A DNA stretch of 64,000 nt. Source: an uncultured Selenomonas sp. (lineage in GTDB: Bacteria; Bacillota; Negativicutes; Selenomonadales; Selenomonadaceae). Every line of letters begins with the position of its first letter. The first letter of the stretch is position 1. Location of the stretch: assembly GCA_905372355.1 (NCBI GenBank), contig CAJPOT010000005.1, forward strand, positions 1 to 64,000. Direction: 5' to 3'. The notes beneath the pieces were generated by a model. That model had not been told where the DNA came from and ran no database searches. It was given only the letters and a program-made list of their open reading frames with translations. A program made the translations under genes and the position numbers. Positions 1 to 8,356 of this stretch are shown here, piece after piece.

Positions 1-1461
1 ATGATGCCTTTTCGCCTCTCGCGCATCGACGTCGAGCAGGACGGCACGCAGCTCTCCACCAAGGCTCTCGACGAAAAAATCGCGCCGTACCTTCGCCGCC
101 CGATTTCTGAAGCCGACATCAACGACCTGCTCGCCGAACTCACCGACTACGCACGCAGCCACGGCTACCCTGCGGCAGCCGCCTATCTGCCGGCGCAGTC
201 GAATGCGGACGGCACACTCACCATCCGCATCCTCGCTGGACGCTACGGCAAAATCACCGTCGAAAACAGCGCCGCCATCAGCGACGCGAAAATCAAGCGG
301 CTCGCCCATGCACTCAAAGAAGGCGCACCCATCGAAGGGAAGCCATTGGAAACCGCGCTCTACAACATCTCCGCCCTCGGCGGCATCGAAGCGGCGGGAC
401 TTCTCTCGCCGGGCACAGCCTTCGGCACGGGCGACCTCACGATCCGTGTCAAGGACGGCAAGCGCCAAAGCTATGTCCTCTACAGCGAGAACTACGGCAG
501 CGAACCCTCGGGCCGCTACCGCTTCGGTCTGCAAGGGAGCTTTGAAAACCTCACGAAGAGTGGCGACCGTCTGAACCTGGGGCTGACCCTCTCCAACAAA
601 GATCTGCACAACTACAGTATCAGCTACAGCCACCCCGTCGGCGCCGACGGCACCACGCTCGGCATTGGCGTCAGCCGCATGGACTACGAGCTATCGGGAG
701 CTTTCCGCACGCTCGGCGCAGAAGGCACGGCGGACACCTTGAGCATCTTCGGCACGACGCCGCTCTGGCGCACGGCACAAAGCTCGCTCGCCGTCTCCTA
801 CGGCTGGGACTGGCGCAGGCTCAAGGACGAGTACAAGAAGGTCGGCATGGAGCTTGAAAAGCACAGCAGCACCTTCCATCTCGGCATCAAAGGGGCAGAG
901 CGTCAATATCGCACCTCGTGGAGCTACGACCTCACGGGCTACTGCGGACATCTCGGCGCGGACTCTGACTGGGCGCGTCGGCAGATGAAGCGTGCAGGTA
1001 CGGAAGGCAGCTTCACGAAAGCCGTGCTGAACCTCAACCTGCGCCACGAGATCAGCGACCGCTGGAACATCAGCCTCAAGGCGCAGGCGCAGAAAGCCGG
1101 AACGAACCTCGACAGCTCGGAAGAAATCTACCTCGGCGGAGCGAATGGTGTACGCGCCTACCCGCAGGGCGAAGCCTCGGGCGACAATGGCGTTCTCGGG
1201 AGTCTGGAACTGTCGTATCGGACGGATGTGCCGAACCTCGTTCTCAGCACCTACTTCGACATGGGGCGCGTGCAGTACGCCAACGACGGAAAAGACGGCA
1301 GCGAAACCCTCAAAGGCTGGGGCATCGGCATCTCTTACAGCCGCCCCGGCGACTACTTCCTGCGCCTCGACTGGGCGCGACGCATCGGCCTCGCCAATAA
1401 CGCAAGCGACGACGCCAAGGCAAAGAACCGCCTGTGGTTCATGGTCGGCAAGGTCTGGTAA
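1..1461 (+). CDS. TpsB/ShlB-type outer-membrane transporter, 5' partial
   Basis: This is the 3' part of a two-partner-secretion porin (ShlB/FhaC/HecB family), which exports a large TpsA partner across the outer membrane. The visible 486 residues begin inside the N-terminal POTRA region (SHGYPAAAAYLPAQ motif at about residue 54) and continue into a 16-strand-type beta-barrel ending in Trp, as outer-membrane barrels often do. The paralogue at 25791-27437 has a signal peptide and roughly 60 more N-terminal residues, so the true start almost certainly lies left of the window even though the first codons read ATG ATG. No TpsA partner is visible. A strong terminator follows at 1549-1590. Confidence 0.88.
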   Translation: MMPFRLSRIDVEQDGTQLSTKALDEKIAPYLRRPISEADINDLLAELTDYARSHGYPAAAAYLPAQSNADGTLTIRILAGRYGKITVENSAAISDAKIKRLAHALKEGAPIEGKPLETALYNISALGGIEAAGLLSPGTAFGTGDLTIRVKDGKRQSYVLYSENYGSEPSGRYRFGLQGSFENLTKSGDRLNLGLTLSNKDLHNYSISYSHPVGADGTTLGIGVSRMDYELSGAFRTLGAEGTADTLSIFGTTPLWRTAQSSLAVSYGWDWRRLKDEYKKVGMELEKHSSTFHLGIKGAERQYRTSWSYDLTGYCGHLGADSDWARRQMKRAGTEGSFTKAVLNLNLRHEISDRWNISLKAQAQKAGTNLDSSEEIYLGGANGVRAYPQGEASGDNGVLGSLELSYRTDVPNLVLSTYFDMGRVQYANDGKDGSETLKGWGIGISYSRPGDYFLRLDWARRIGLANNASDDAKAKNRLWFMVGKVW

Positions 1462-1548
1462 GAGAAAAGCAAAAGAGCGTGATACACAAAAAGCAACAGA
1501 CCGCACACAATTCGGCTGCAAAAACAAGCGAAATGGCAGCCGACAGAC

Positions 1549-1590
1549 AGCAGCCCCCTTCTTGTTGCAAGAGAAGGGGGCTGCTTTTCT
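1549..1590 (+). terminator. Intrinsic terminator of the partial tpsB gene
   Basis: A perfect 14-bp stem (AGCAGCCCCCTTCT at 1549-1562 with its complement at 1572-1585), a 9-nt loop, and a TTTTCT tract. Confidence 0.85.
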
Positions 1591-2173
1591 GCGAGGAAGC
1601 GATAAATATGTGGAAATGAAGGAAAATCCCGAACTTGCCGCTATTTTTTCCGACAATGGCATGCCGTAAGCCTCTGTTTGGCAATCGTCCGGTGCATCTG
1701 TCTGCCAACGAATCTTGCGACCGTCTTGGTGATCTGAGCTGTGACGGACGCCGTCTTTGCCAAGTGGAGGGTGCATCGTTAGATTGTATCAAAGTTAGGG
1801 GTAAGACGGATGTCTAATGCGTGAAAATGATACAAAGGCTATCGCCGTCATACGCTGTGAAACCACAGTCTGCAAGGGCTTTCAGAGATCTCCTTGTCTG
1901 GAAGCCCGTTGATTTTTGACGATGGTCAGCGATTTTTCGCTCGATGGAAGCTCGACCAACTGGCAGGGGTGTCAAAGCCTTTGACACCCCTATGGTGCAC
2001 CCGAAAGGAAAAATATCAGAGTTCATGAAGCCTTACGGGAACTGGCATCACGAGCATTTTTAGGACTCGGATTTTTGACGCCCCTGGATGTTTCACCGAA
2101 ATTTTCAGCCTTGACAATCTCTGCCGTAGTGCATACCATGATAGTAGAACAAGGTGAGGAGGCTATAGGCGCG
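1591..2173. other. Gene-poor stretch with an orphan hairpin
   Basis: I see no convincing gene here. Short frames (60 aa + at 1635-1817, 70 aa - at 1814-2026) have no ribosome site and no recognisable family. A perfect 12-bp hairpin (AGGGGTGTCAAA at 1965-1976, complement at 1980-1991, loop GCC) has no T-tract on either side, so it is not a typical terminator. Decayed mobile DNA flanking the rpn genes is possible but not shown. Confidence 0.4.
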
Positions 2174-3149
2174 GTGAGAATCATCAAGAAGGACATTCCT
2201 GCGGAATATAGTGTACTGATTCAAAAATTTCGCTTGATAGACGATACGTTTTTCAACGTATGTTTTGACAACTATGTCGAGGGAATGCAGCTCCTGCTGC
2301 GTATCTTCTTTGACCGCGACGATCTCGTTGTCAAGCATGTCGTCACGCAGCAGAGCGCGGACAATCTCTATGGTCGTGGCGTGCGTTTCGACGTGTTGGC
2401 AGAAGATCGCGAGGGGAAGCTTTACGACTGCGAGGTGCAGCGTGCAAACGAAGGCGCGATCCCGCGTAGGGCGCGCTATAACAGCAGCATGATGGACTCG
2501 CGTGCATTGGCAAAAGGAGAGGATTTCTCCGCGCTTCCCGAAACATGGGTGATCTTCATTACGGAAAACGACATCTATGGCGAGGGCTGCCCTCTGTACC
2601 ATGTGGAGCGAATCATAGAGGAGCTTCAGCGACCATTTGATGATGGAGCACATATTCTTTACGTCAACGGTGCGAATCGCGATGATACACCGCTCGGGAC
2701 GAGCGGTCAACGTCGACCGCTCGTCTGCATCCTTCGGATTTGACTTGCGGGACGTTTTCGCATACGACCTATTAACCAATCAGCTGCATGCTTTGCACTT
2801 GCTTCTTGGATAGGTCAGCATGATGCAGGATTTCTTCTGTGAGAATCCCCAAAAGATGAAGTATAAGGAGCTTGCCCAAAGAGCGGATTACTTTAAGGCA
2901 GAAGCAGAGGGGGTACATACCATGTGCGAACTGATGGAGAAATTCGGCGAGAGGAAATTGGAAGAAGGGCGTATGGAAGGACGCCTTGAGGGGCGTGCTG
3001 AGGGACGTGCTGAGGGACGTGTCGAATCGGCTCGTCGGACGGCGGCGGCTTTAATTGCTTTGGGGAAACTCACACTTTCCCAGATTGCTGAAGCAACACA
3101 GTTGTCCCAGGAAGAAGTTGAACGCTTGGCAGGGTCAACAGGAGCATAA
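2174..3149 (+). pseudogene. Rpn family PD-(D/E)XK nuclease/putative transposase, split by an insertion
   Basis: Rpn-family proteins (often annotated 'PD-(D/E)XK nuclease family transposase') are recombination-promoting endonucleases. The N-terminal part runs from a likely GTG at 2174, with AGGAGG upstream, through RLIDDTFFNVCF, the nuclease core RFDVLAEDREGKLYDCEVQR (Asp, then E-x-Q) and LPETWVIFITENDIY to DDTPLG. There a 118-bp structured element (2699-2816) interrupts it and adds an in-frame stop. The C-terminal part resumes at 2817 (MMQDFFCENPQKMKYKELAQR, then a charged tail with repeated EGR units). Joining codon GGG (2696-2698) to AGC (2817-2819) restores the family length and frame. The C-terminal piece could be translated alone from ATG 2820, but its ribosome site is weak. 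Confidence 0.8.
2699..2816 (+). repeat. Structured repeat element, copy A (two modules), inside rpn1
   Basis: A 118-bp insert bounded exactly by hairpins. The left end can form ACGAGCGGTC (2699-2708) with GACCGCTCGT (2715-2724), or alternatively nested module 1: AACGTC 2709-2714/GACGTT 2751-2756, CCGC 2717-2720/GCGG 2747-2750, GTC 2723-2725/GAC 2742-2744, ATCC 2729-2732/GGAT 2736-2739. Module 2 is nested the same way: GACCTAT 2766-2772/ATAGGTC 2810-2816, CCAA 2776-2779/TTGG 2806-2809, AGC 2782-2784/GCT 2801-2803, TGC 2789-2791/GCA 2795-2797. Related copies lie at 3397, 20158, 46918, 47033, 47298 and 53998. Confidence 0.85.
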
Positions 3150-3178
3150 GAGAAGATCGACTGTTCCTCAACATTTTG

Positions 3179-3230
3179 CCCGAGAGAAAGCTACTGGTTA
3201 CATTCGGTGTGTGGCATCTCTCGGGTTTTT
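3179..3230 (+). terminator. Terminator after rpn1
   Basis: CCCGAGAG (3179-3186) pairs with CTCTCGGG (3218-3225) and a T-tract follows. The loop is long (31 nt). The equivalent structure after rpn2 (3852-3906) suggests the terminator was duplicated with the gene. Confidence 0.6.
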
Positions 3231-3261
3231 GTTGCTAAAATTTCTGGCCTTCCGGAAACAT

Positions 3262-3802
3262 GAAAATGACATCTATGAAGAGGGATTTCCTCTGTACCAT
3301 GTGGAGCGAATCATAGAGGAGCTTCAGCGACCGTTTGATGATGGAGCACATATCCTCTACGTCAACGGGTCGAACCGTGATGATACGCCGCTTGGGACGA
3401 GCGGTCAACGTCGACCGCTCGTCTGCATCCTTCGGATTTGACTTGCGGGACGTTTTCGCATACGACCTATTAACCAATCAGCTGCATGCTTTGCACTTGC
3501 TTCTTGGATAGGTCAGCATGATGCAGGATTTCTTTTGCGAGCGTCCGGAGCAGATGAATTACAAAGAACTTGCCCAAAGAGCGGATTACTTTAAAGCAGA
3601 AGCAGAGGGGGTAAATGCTATGTGCGAACTGATGGAAAAATTCGGAGAGAAGAAATTGGAAGAGGGGCGTGAGGTAGGCCGCATTGAAGGACACCGTGAG
3701 GGAATGATCGATATGGCACGTTCCTTGCTCACGCTGAACGTCCCTGTCGAGGTGATCGAGAAGTCGAGTGGTTTGACGCGTGCGGAGATTCTGGCACTGT
3801 AA
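3262..3802 (+). pseudogene. Second rpn copy, N-terminally truncated and split by the same element
   Basis: This is a tandem partial duplicate of the preceding rpn gene. It begins abruptly at ENDIYEEGFPLYHVERIIEE, continues to DDTPLG, is interrupted by an identical 118-bp element (3397-3514), and resumes as MMQDFFCERPEQMNYKELAQR through a charged tail ending at 3802. The nuclease core (the D and E-x-Q residues) is absent, so it cannot encode an active enzyme. The two rpn copies differ at many codons, while the inserts are identical. The sequence between 3150 and 3261 holds only the terminator. Confidence 0.8.
3397..3514 (+). repeat. Structured repeat element, copy B (two modules), inside rpn2
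   Basis: Identical base for base to copy A (2699-2816) and inserted at the same codon boundary (after GGG at 3394-3396, before AGC at 3515-3517). It forms the same nested stems and the same in-frame stop. Confidence 0.85.
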
Positions 3803-3851
3803 GACGTGTTTGCCGAGTGGTTTTGAGATCCGTTGCTCTATTCAAAAACTT

Positions 3852-3906
3852 ACCCGAGAAAAATTTCGCCGTCGATATTTGGTGCGCGGAATTCCTCGGG
3901 TTTTTT
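3852..3906 (+). terminator. Terminator after rpn2
   Basis: ACCCGAG (3852-3858) pairs with CTCGGGT (3895-3901), followed by six T residues. It parallels the terminator at 3179-3230. The remaining sequence to the HIT gene (3907-4147) shows no gene. Confidence 0.55.
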
Positions 3907-4147
3907 GTGTTATTAGGGATAATGCTTTTATCTTGGTGCAATTGTCAACAAAAACTGGACATAAAAATTCCAAAAATAGTCATAAAAAAGCTAAATGTCA
4001 GACAAACCCTATCGAAGAGTTAGACAACCGTTGAAAACGGAGCGTTTCTTCCCAATCTTTTCTCTGGCGGCAGGTTTTTCGCCATGAAAGTCGAATGATG
4101 GTGATAAGGGCGAAGATTACAGCGATTTTTGAAGGGAGGTGGAAAAG

Positions 4148-4495
4148 ATGGCAGACTGCATTTTTTGCCGTATCGCGGCGAAGGAGATTCCCGCGACAGC
4201 GGTCTACGAAGATGATTCCGTCATCGCCTTCAAGGATCTTGAGCCGCAGGCGCCCGTGCATGTACTCATCATTCCGAAGAAGCATATCAAGAGTTTGCTC
4301 GGCTTGACGCAGGAAGACAGAGCACTCGTCGCGCACATCCATGTCGATGTCGTGCCGCAGCTTGCAAAGGAACTGGGACTTGCGGAAAAAGGCTTCCGCG
4401 TCGTCGTCAATACGGGCGAGGAAGGCGGGCAGACCGTCGGGCATCTGCACTTTCATCTCTTGGGCGGACGTTCCATGCAATGGCCGCCTGGTTGA
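4148..4495 (+). CDS. HIT family protein (histidine triad nucleotide hydrolase)
   Basis: A 115-residue histidine-triad protein of the HinT/PKCI type, which hydrolyses adenosine 5'-phosphoramidates and related nucleotide conjugates in the cytoplasm. It starts MADCIFCRIAAKEIPA, contains the HVLIIPKKH strand and ends with the catalytic triad motif HLHFHLL near residue 100. Length is normal for the family. ATG 4148 is chosen because GGAGG lies 8 nt upstream and MADCIFC is the conserved start; an in-frame ATG at 4139 overlaps that ribosome site. It stands just upstream of rpsU, which has its own promoter. Confidence 0.93.
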   Translation: MADCIFCRIAAKEIPATAVYEDDSVIAFKDLEPQAPVHVLIIPKKHIKSLLGLTQEDRALVAHIHVDVVPQLAKELGLAEKGFRVVVNTGEEGGQTVGHLHFHLLGGRSMQWPPG

Positions 4496-4498
4496 TGG

Positions 4499-4528
4499 TT
4501 GACATCAAAAAGGGAAATCATGTATAAT
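4499..4528 (+). promoter_or_regulatory. Promoter for rpsU
   Basis: TTGACA (4499-4504), an 18-nt spacer, TATAAT (4523-4528). It overlaps the end of the HIT gene and points to rpsU. Confidence 0.8.
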
Positions 4529-4610
4529 GTTAGCGTGCACGATGCAGTGTTGGCAATTTTCATGCCTGCCTTCCCGTGCGCCCCAAATCTAGTGGAGGGG
4601 GGGAAGAACA

Positions 4611-4793
4611 ATGGCAAATGAGGTCAAAGTAGGAAAGAACGAAACGATCGACAGTGCTCTCCGCAGATTCAAGCGTACCTGCCAGAAGGCTGGTACTTTG
4701 GCAGAAGTTAGGAAACGTGAACATTACGAGAAACCGAGCGTCAAGCGCAAGAAGAAGTCCGAGGCGGCTCGTAAGCGCAAGTTCCGCGCATGA
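4611..4793 (+). CDS. rpsU: 30S ribosomal protein S21
   Basis: A 60-residue basic protein ([20 protein letters not shown], then a Lys/Arg-rich C-terminus ending RKRKFRA) with the normal size and sequence of bS21. It binds the 30S platform near the 3' end of 16S rRNA and affects initiation. A strong GGAGGGGGG ribosome site lies about 10 nt upstream. It is a single-gene unit: its own consensus promoter at 4499-4528 and terminator at 4831-4868. Confidence 0.96.
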   Translation: MANEVKVGKNETIDSALRRFKRTCQKAGTLAEVRKREHYEKPSVKRKKKSEAARKRKFRA

Positions 4794-4830
4794 TGATTCG
4801 TGATGGAAGCGTGTGAGAGAAGCTGAAACA

Positions 4831-4868
4831 AAAATCCGCAAAGCGTATGCTCTGCGGATTTTTTTCTT
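4831..4868 (+). terminator. Terminator after rpsU
   Basis: AAAATCCGCA (4831-4840) pairs with TGCGGATTTT (4853-4862), followed by more T residues. Confidence 0.8.
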
Positions 4869-4960
4869 GCGCCATCTGGCGGAATCCTGATGAAAACGAC
4901 AGAGAAAACATCTGCTCCGAGAAGAAATAAGAAAAAATAATATAAATATACAAGGACTCT

Positions 4961-5161
4961 TTCCAAACTTACGATAATCTGCTATAATAGGCGCAGGACA
5001 ATTCAATAAGTGAAATTTAGGCGGAGTCTGTTCAATCAAGGGCTCCGTCTATTTTTCGGTCGGCTGTCCGTCGTTCTTCTGCCTCTCCAGCTTGACGGGG
5101 GAGGGCGGACAGAAAGGTGCAGGAGACTGTCTGGCAGACAGTCAAATTCAAGGAGGTTTTT
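4961..5161 (+). promoter_or_regulatory. Promoter and structured, attenuator-like leader of the permease gene
   Basis: A weak -35 (TTCCAA 4961-4966) and TATAAT (4983-4988) give a leader of about 167 nt. It contains a short terminator-like hairpin (GGCGGAG 5020-5026 with CTCCGTC 5043-5049, then TATTTTT), a larger hairpin closed by CTGTCCG/CGGACAG around 5064-5112, and GACTGTCT/AGACAGTC just before the AAGGAGG ribosome site. I do not recognise a known riboswitch consensus. Ion-responsive attenuation is inference from the downstream permease. Confidence 0.5.
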
Positions 5162-6442
5162 ATGGAACAGGAAACAATAGCTGGTATCATCTTCGTTGCG
5201 ATGTATGCGGTGATCGTCTCTGAGAAGATCCATCGCACGATCATTGCGATGATCGGCGCAATCCTCATGATCGTCATGGGCATCATGACGCAGGAGACCG
5301 CCGTTCACCACATCGATTTCAACACGCTCGGGCTTCTGATCGGCATGATGATCATTGTCGCCATCACGAGCAAGACGGGACTCTTCAATTTTATCGCCGT
5401 CTGGGCGGCGAAAAAGGCGAAGGCCGACCCCGTGAATCTCTTGGTCTACTTGTCACTGATCACGGCTGTTTGCTCGGCGTTTCTCGACAACGTGACGACG
5501 GTTCTCTTGATGGTGCCGGTCACGTTCAGCATCACGACGAAGCTCCATGTCGATGTTATGCCGTATCTTTTGGCGCAGGTCATCGCATCGAACGTTGGCG
5601 GCACGGCGACGCTCATCGGCGATCCGCCGAACATCATGATCGGCAGCGCCGTCAAGGAACTGACGTTTGCAGCGTTCATTGAGAACCTTGCGATCATCTC
5701 GATCATCAACCTCATCCTCATCACGGCGATCTTCGTTCTGCTCTATCGCAAGCATTTGACGACGAAGCCCGAACTCAAGGCTCTCGTGATGCAGGAGAAC
5801 GAGTGGGACGAGCTCAAAGACATCCCGCTTCTCAGGAAGTGTCTGTTCGTGCTCGGACTGGTCATCTTGATGTTCTTCCTGCATTCGCTCACGGGCCTTG
5901 AGTCTTCGCTCATCGCGATTGCGGGCGCGTTCCTCCTGCTCCTTCTGGTCGGCAAGGAAGAGTTCGTCGAGCACGCGATGCACGGCGTCGAGTGGCCGAC
6001 GATCTTCTTCTTCATCGGTCTCTTTATCGCCGTCGGTGGCCTCGTGGAAACGGGCGTCATCCGCGATCTCGCGGTGCAGGGCGTCAATCTCACGGGCGGT
6101 GACGTGACGAAGACGTCGATGCTCGTCCTGTGGATGAGCGCGATCGTTTCGGCTTTCCTCGACAACATTCCGTTCGTTGCGACGATGATTCCGCTGATTC
6201 AGGATATGGGCGCGATGGGCGTCTCGAATCTTGAGCCGGTCTGGTGGAGCCTCGCGCTTGGCGCCTGCCTCGGGGGCAACGGCACGATCATCGGCGCTTC
6301 CGCGAACGTCATCGTCGCGGGCATGGCAGCGGAGAGGGGCGTTCCCATGACGTTCGTCCGCTTCATGATGGTCGGCTTCCCGCTGATGATCCTGACGATC
6401 CTCACGTCGACGGTCTACGTCTACCTGCGCTATCTCATGTAA
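5162..6442 (+). CDS. ArsB/NhaD-type ion transporter (SLC13-like permease)
   Basis: A 426-residue inner-membrane protein with about 11-12 hydrophobic segments. Two similar halves carry the inverted-repeat signatures of the ArsB/NhaD superfamily (AFLDNVTTVLLMVPVTF plus GGTATLIGDPPNIMIGSA; later AFLDNIPFVATMIPL plus GGNGTIIGASANVIVAGMA). Members move arsenite, citrate/dicarboxylates or exchange Na+/H+; no arsenical gene is nearby, so the substrate cannot be set. The start is ATG 5162 with AAGGAGG 6 nt upstream, preceded by the structured leader at 4995-5161. Confidence 0.85.
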   Translation: MEQETIAGIIFVAMYAVIVSEKIHRTIIAMIGAILMIVMGIMTQETAVHHIDFNTLGLLIGMMIIVAITSKTGLFNFIAVWAAKKAKADPVNLLVYLSLITAVCSAFLDNVTTVLLMVPVTFSITTKLHVDVMPYLLAQVIASNVGGTATLIGDPPNIMIGSAVKELTFAAFIENLAIISIINLILITAIFVLLYRKHLTTKPELKALVMQENEWDELKDIPLLRKCLFVLGLVILMFFLHSLTGLESSLIAIAGAFLLLLLVGKEEFVEHAMHGVEWPTIFFFIGLFIAVGGLVETGVIRDLAVQGVNLTGGDVTKTSMLVLWMSAIVSAFLDNIPFVATMIPLIQDMGAMGVSNLEPVWWSLALGACLGGNGTIIGASANVIVAGMAAERGVPMTFVRFMMVGFPLMILTILTSTVYVYLRYLM

Positions 6443-6453
6443 TCTGTATTTTT

Positions 6454-6487
6454 GCCTCCCTCGCTTGCGGGGGAGGCTTTCTTTTTT
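6454..6487 (+). terminator. Terminator after the permease gene
   Basis: GCCTCCC (6454-6460) pairs with GGGAGGC (6471-6477), followed by TTTCTTTTTT. The 6488-6718 stretch beyond it contains only a 48-codon frame without a ribosome site. Confidence 0.8.
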
Positions 6488-6718
6488 CTATGCGGCACGC
6501 GAAAGAAATGACCTTAGTCGAGCAGGATTTATGTCGCGCGGCTAGAAAAGAGGCAGAAGCAATTAAAATCATTGTGCAGCGCCGTTTGACTGTCGATGCA
6601 TTCGCTGAAGGATCGCTGATAAATGAAGTCGCCTGAATGTGCAAAAATGGGCGATTGAGGGGATCAGCGATTTCCTGAATCGTCGAGGCAAGCGGTGTTT
6701 CCTTTGGAGGGATTTTCT

Positions 6719-6991
6719 GTGAAATTTTCTTCGGGGCGCGGCTTTGGCATGTGCGCCGTATTTGTTTTTACCGGCGCGGTGCTCGGTGGACTCTTGGGTG
6801 AGGCTCTGCGCGGCGTGGAGGCGCTTTCTTCGATTGCGCCGCTTCTTTCCGAGACGCATCCGGCGTTCGTCTTGGCGCCCGTGGCGATCAATCTCTTCGT
6901 CGTCAGCGTCAGTTTCGGCCTTTCTTTCACGCCGAACATCATGAGTCTCGTCGGCGTCATCGTCGCGCTCGTTCTTTTCCGACGTTATTGA
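6719..6991 (+). CDS. DUF4321 small membrane protein
   Basis: A 90-residue protein with two hydrophobic segments around a short polar region, matching the small DUF4321 membrane proteins that Firmicutes encode next to maf/radC/mre genes. Function is unknown; the conserved position suggests a link to envelope biogenesis. GTG 6719 (VKFSSGRGFG) is the likely start, with GGAGGG 7 nt upstream; a longer frame reaches ATG 6695 but lacks a ribosome site. It is followed after 12 nt by maf. Confidence 0.72.
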   Translation: MKFSSGRGFGMCAVFVFTGAVLGGLLGEALRGVEALSSIAPLLSETHPAFVLAPVAINLFVVSVSFGLSFTPNIMSLVGVIVALVLFRRY

Positions 6992-7003
6992 GGAGGAATA
7001 TTC

Positions 7004-7576
7004 ATGTTCATCCTGGCATCGGCTTCGCCGCGCCGCCGCGATCTTCTCGCGCAGATCGGCGCTTCGTTCCGCGTGGAAGTGAGCGAGGCTGAAGAGGTGC
7101 GCGAGGCGAAGACGGCGGAGGAGCTTGTCCGCGTCAATGCGCTCGCCAAGGCACGCGCCGTGGCGGCGCACGCGGCGCTTCCCGTGCTCGGCGCTGATAC
7201 CGTCGTCGCGCTCGCCGGACGCATCTTCGGCAAGCCTGCAGATGAGAGGGAGGCGCACGAGATGCTCGCCGCGCTCTCGGGGCGTGCGCACGACGTTCTG
7301 ACGGGCGTCGCCTGGTGCAGGGGCGGCAAAGAGTTCTCGACGGTCGAGAAGACGCGCGTCTTCTTTGCCGCACTTTCAAAAGAGATGATCGCGCGTTACG
7401 TCGCTACGGGCGAGCCTTTGGGCAAGGCGGGCGCCTATGCCGTGCAGGGGCGTGCCGCCGTCTTCGTCGAACGCATCGAAGGCTCGTTCTCGAACGTCGT
7501 CGGACTGCCGCTTCATGCGGCGGCTCATCTTGCAGAAAAAGCGGGGGTCGATCTCTATGACGCTTCTCGTGCGTGA
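7004..7576 (+). CDS. maf: Maf-like nucleotide pyrophosphatase
   Basis: A 190-residue Maf/Ham1-superfamily protein. It hydrolyses non-canonical or dTTP/UTP-type nucleotides to monophosphates and was first linked to septum inhibition. The N-terminal ILASASPRRRDLL signature, the GADTVVAL motif near residue 63 and GKAGAYAVQG near residue 145 are all present. ATG 7004 has GGAGG 8 nt upstream. The gene overlaps radC by 20 nt, so translation is probably coupled. Confidence 0.95.
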   Translation: MFILASASPRRRDLLAQIGASFRVEVSEAEEVREAKTAEELVRVNALAKARAVAAHAALPVLGADTVVALAGRIFGKPADEREAHEMLAALSGRAHDVLTGVAWCRGGKEFSTVEKTRVFFAALSKEMIARYVATGEPLGKAGAYAVQGRAAVFVERIEGSFSNVVGLPLHAAAHLAEKAGVDLYDASRA

Positions 7577-8246
7577 TCTGCCCGCCGACGAGCGGCCGCG
7601 CGAAAGGCTTCTGGCCGAGGGCGCGGCGAGCCTTTCCAACACGGAACTTCTCGCCGTTCTCCTGCGCACGGGCGTCAAGGACGACTCGGTGCTCCGCGTC
7701 GCCGAGAAGGTGCTCGCGCTCTACAAGGAGCGCGGACTCGCCGCCATCACGCAGATGAGCGCGAAGGAGCTTTCGTCCATCAAGGGCGTGGGCATGGCGA
7801 AGGCGGCGACGATCCTCGCCGCCGTCGAACTCGGACGCCGCCTCGCGCTCAAGGCGGCAGAGGAGCGGACAATCGTGCACGGCCCAGCGGATGCCGCTTC
7901 CTATGTCATGCCGCGCTTTCGCTTCGAGCGCAGGGAGCACTTCGCCGTGCTGCTTTTGAATGCGAAAAACCACATCCTTGCCTTGAAGACGATTTCCGTG
8001 GGAACGCTCACATCTTCCGTCGTTCATCCGCGCGAGGTGTTCCAGGCGGCGATCGAGCAGTCGGCGGCGGCCGTCATCCTTGTCCACAATCATCCGTCGG
8101 GCGATCCTGCGCCGAGCGGCGAGGATCTCGCCGTGACGCGCCGCATGGTGGAGGCGGGGGAGATCATGGACATCCCCGTGCTCGATCACGTCATCGTAGG
8201 TTATGATAAATTTATTTCCCTAAAAGAAGAAGGTATGATACAATAG
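7557..8246 (+). CDS. radC: RadC family JAB/MPN-domain protein
   Basis: A 229-residue RadC protein: an N-terminal UPF0758 helix-hairpin-helix part (LSNTELLAVLLRTG, IKGVGMAKAATI) and a C-terminal JAB metalloprotease-like domain with the zinc motif HNHPSGD near residue 180. Despite its name, the family's role in DNA repair is unproven. ATG 7557 lies inside the end of maf, with GGGGGT upstream. The maf-radC-mreB order is standard in Firmicutes. Confidence 0.95.
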   Translation: MTLLVRDLPADERPRERLLAEGAASLSNTELLAVLLRTGVKDDSVLRVAEKVLALYKERGLAAITQMSAKELSSIKGVGMAKAATILAAVELGRRLALKAAEERTIVHGPADAASYVMPRFRFERREHFAVLLLNAKNHILALKTISVGTLTSSVVHPREVFQAAIEQSAAAVILVHNHPSGDPAPSGEDLAVTRRMVEAGEIMDIPVLDHVIVGYDKFISLKEEGMIQ

Positions 8247-8356
8247 AACTCGTATCTTCATCAGCCATTATATCTATGATTGACGAGGCTTTTTGACAGA
8301 TTTTTGCAGACGTGTTTTATGGGATGCGTGTGAAGAGAAGGGAGTTTTATTTCAAC

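Noticed and set aside
1814..2026. A 70-codon - strand frame that might be a transposase remnant
   Set aside because: No transposase motif or terminal repeats could be identified.
6490..6636. A 48-codon frame after the permease terminator
   Set aside because: It has no ribosome site and no recognisable domain; it begins in the terminator T-tract.
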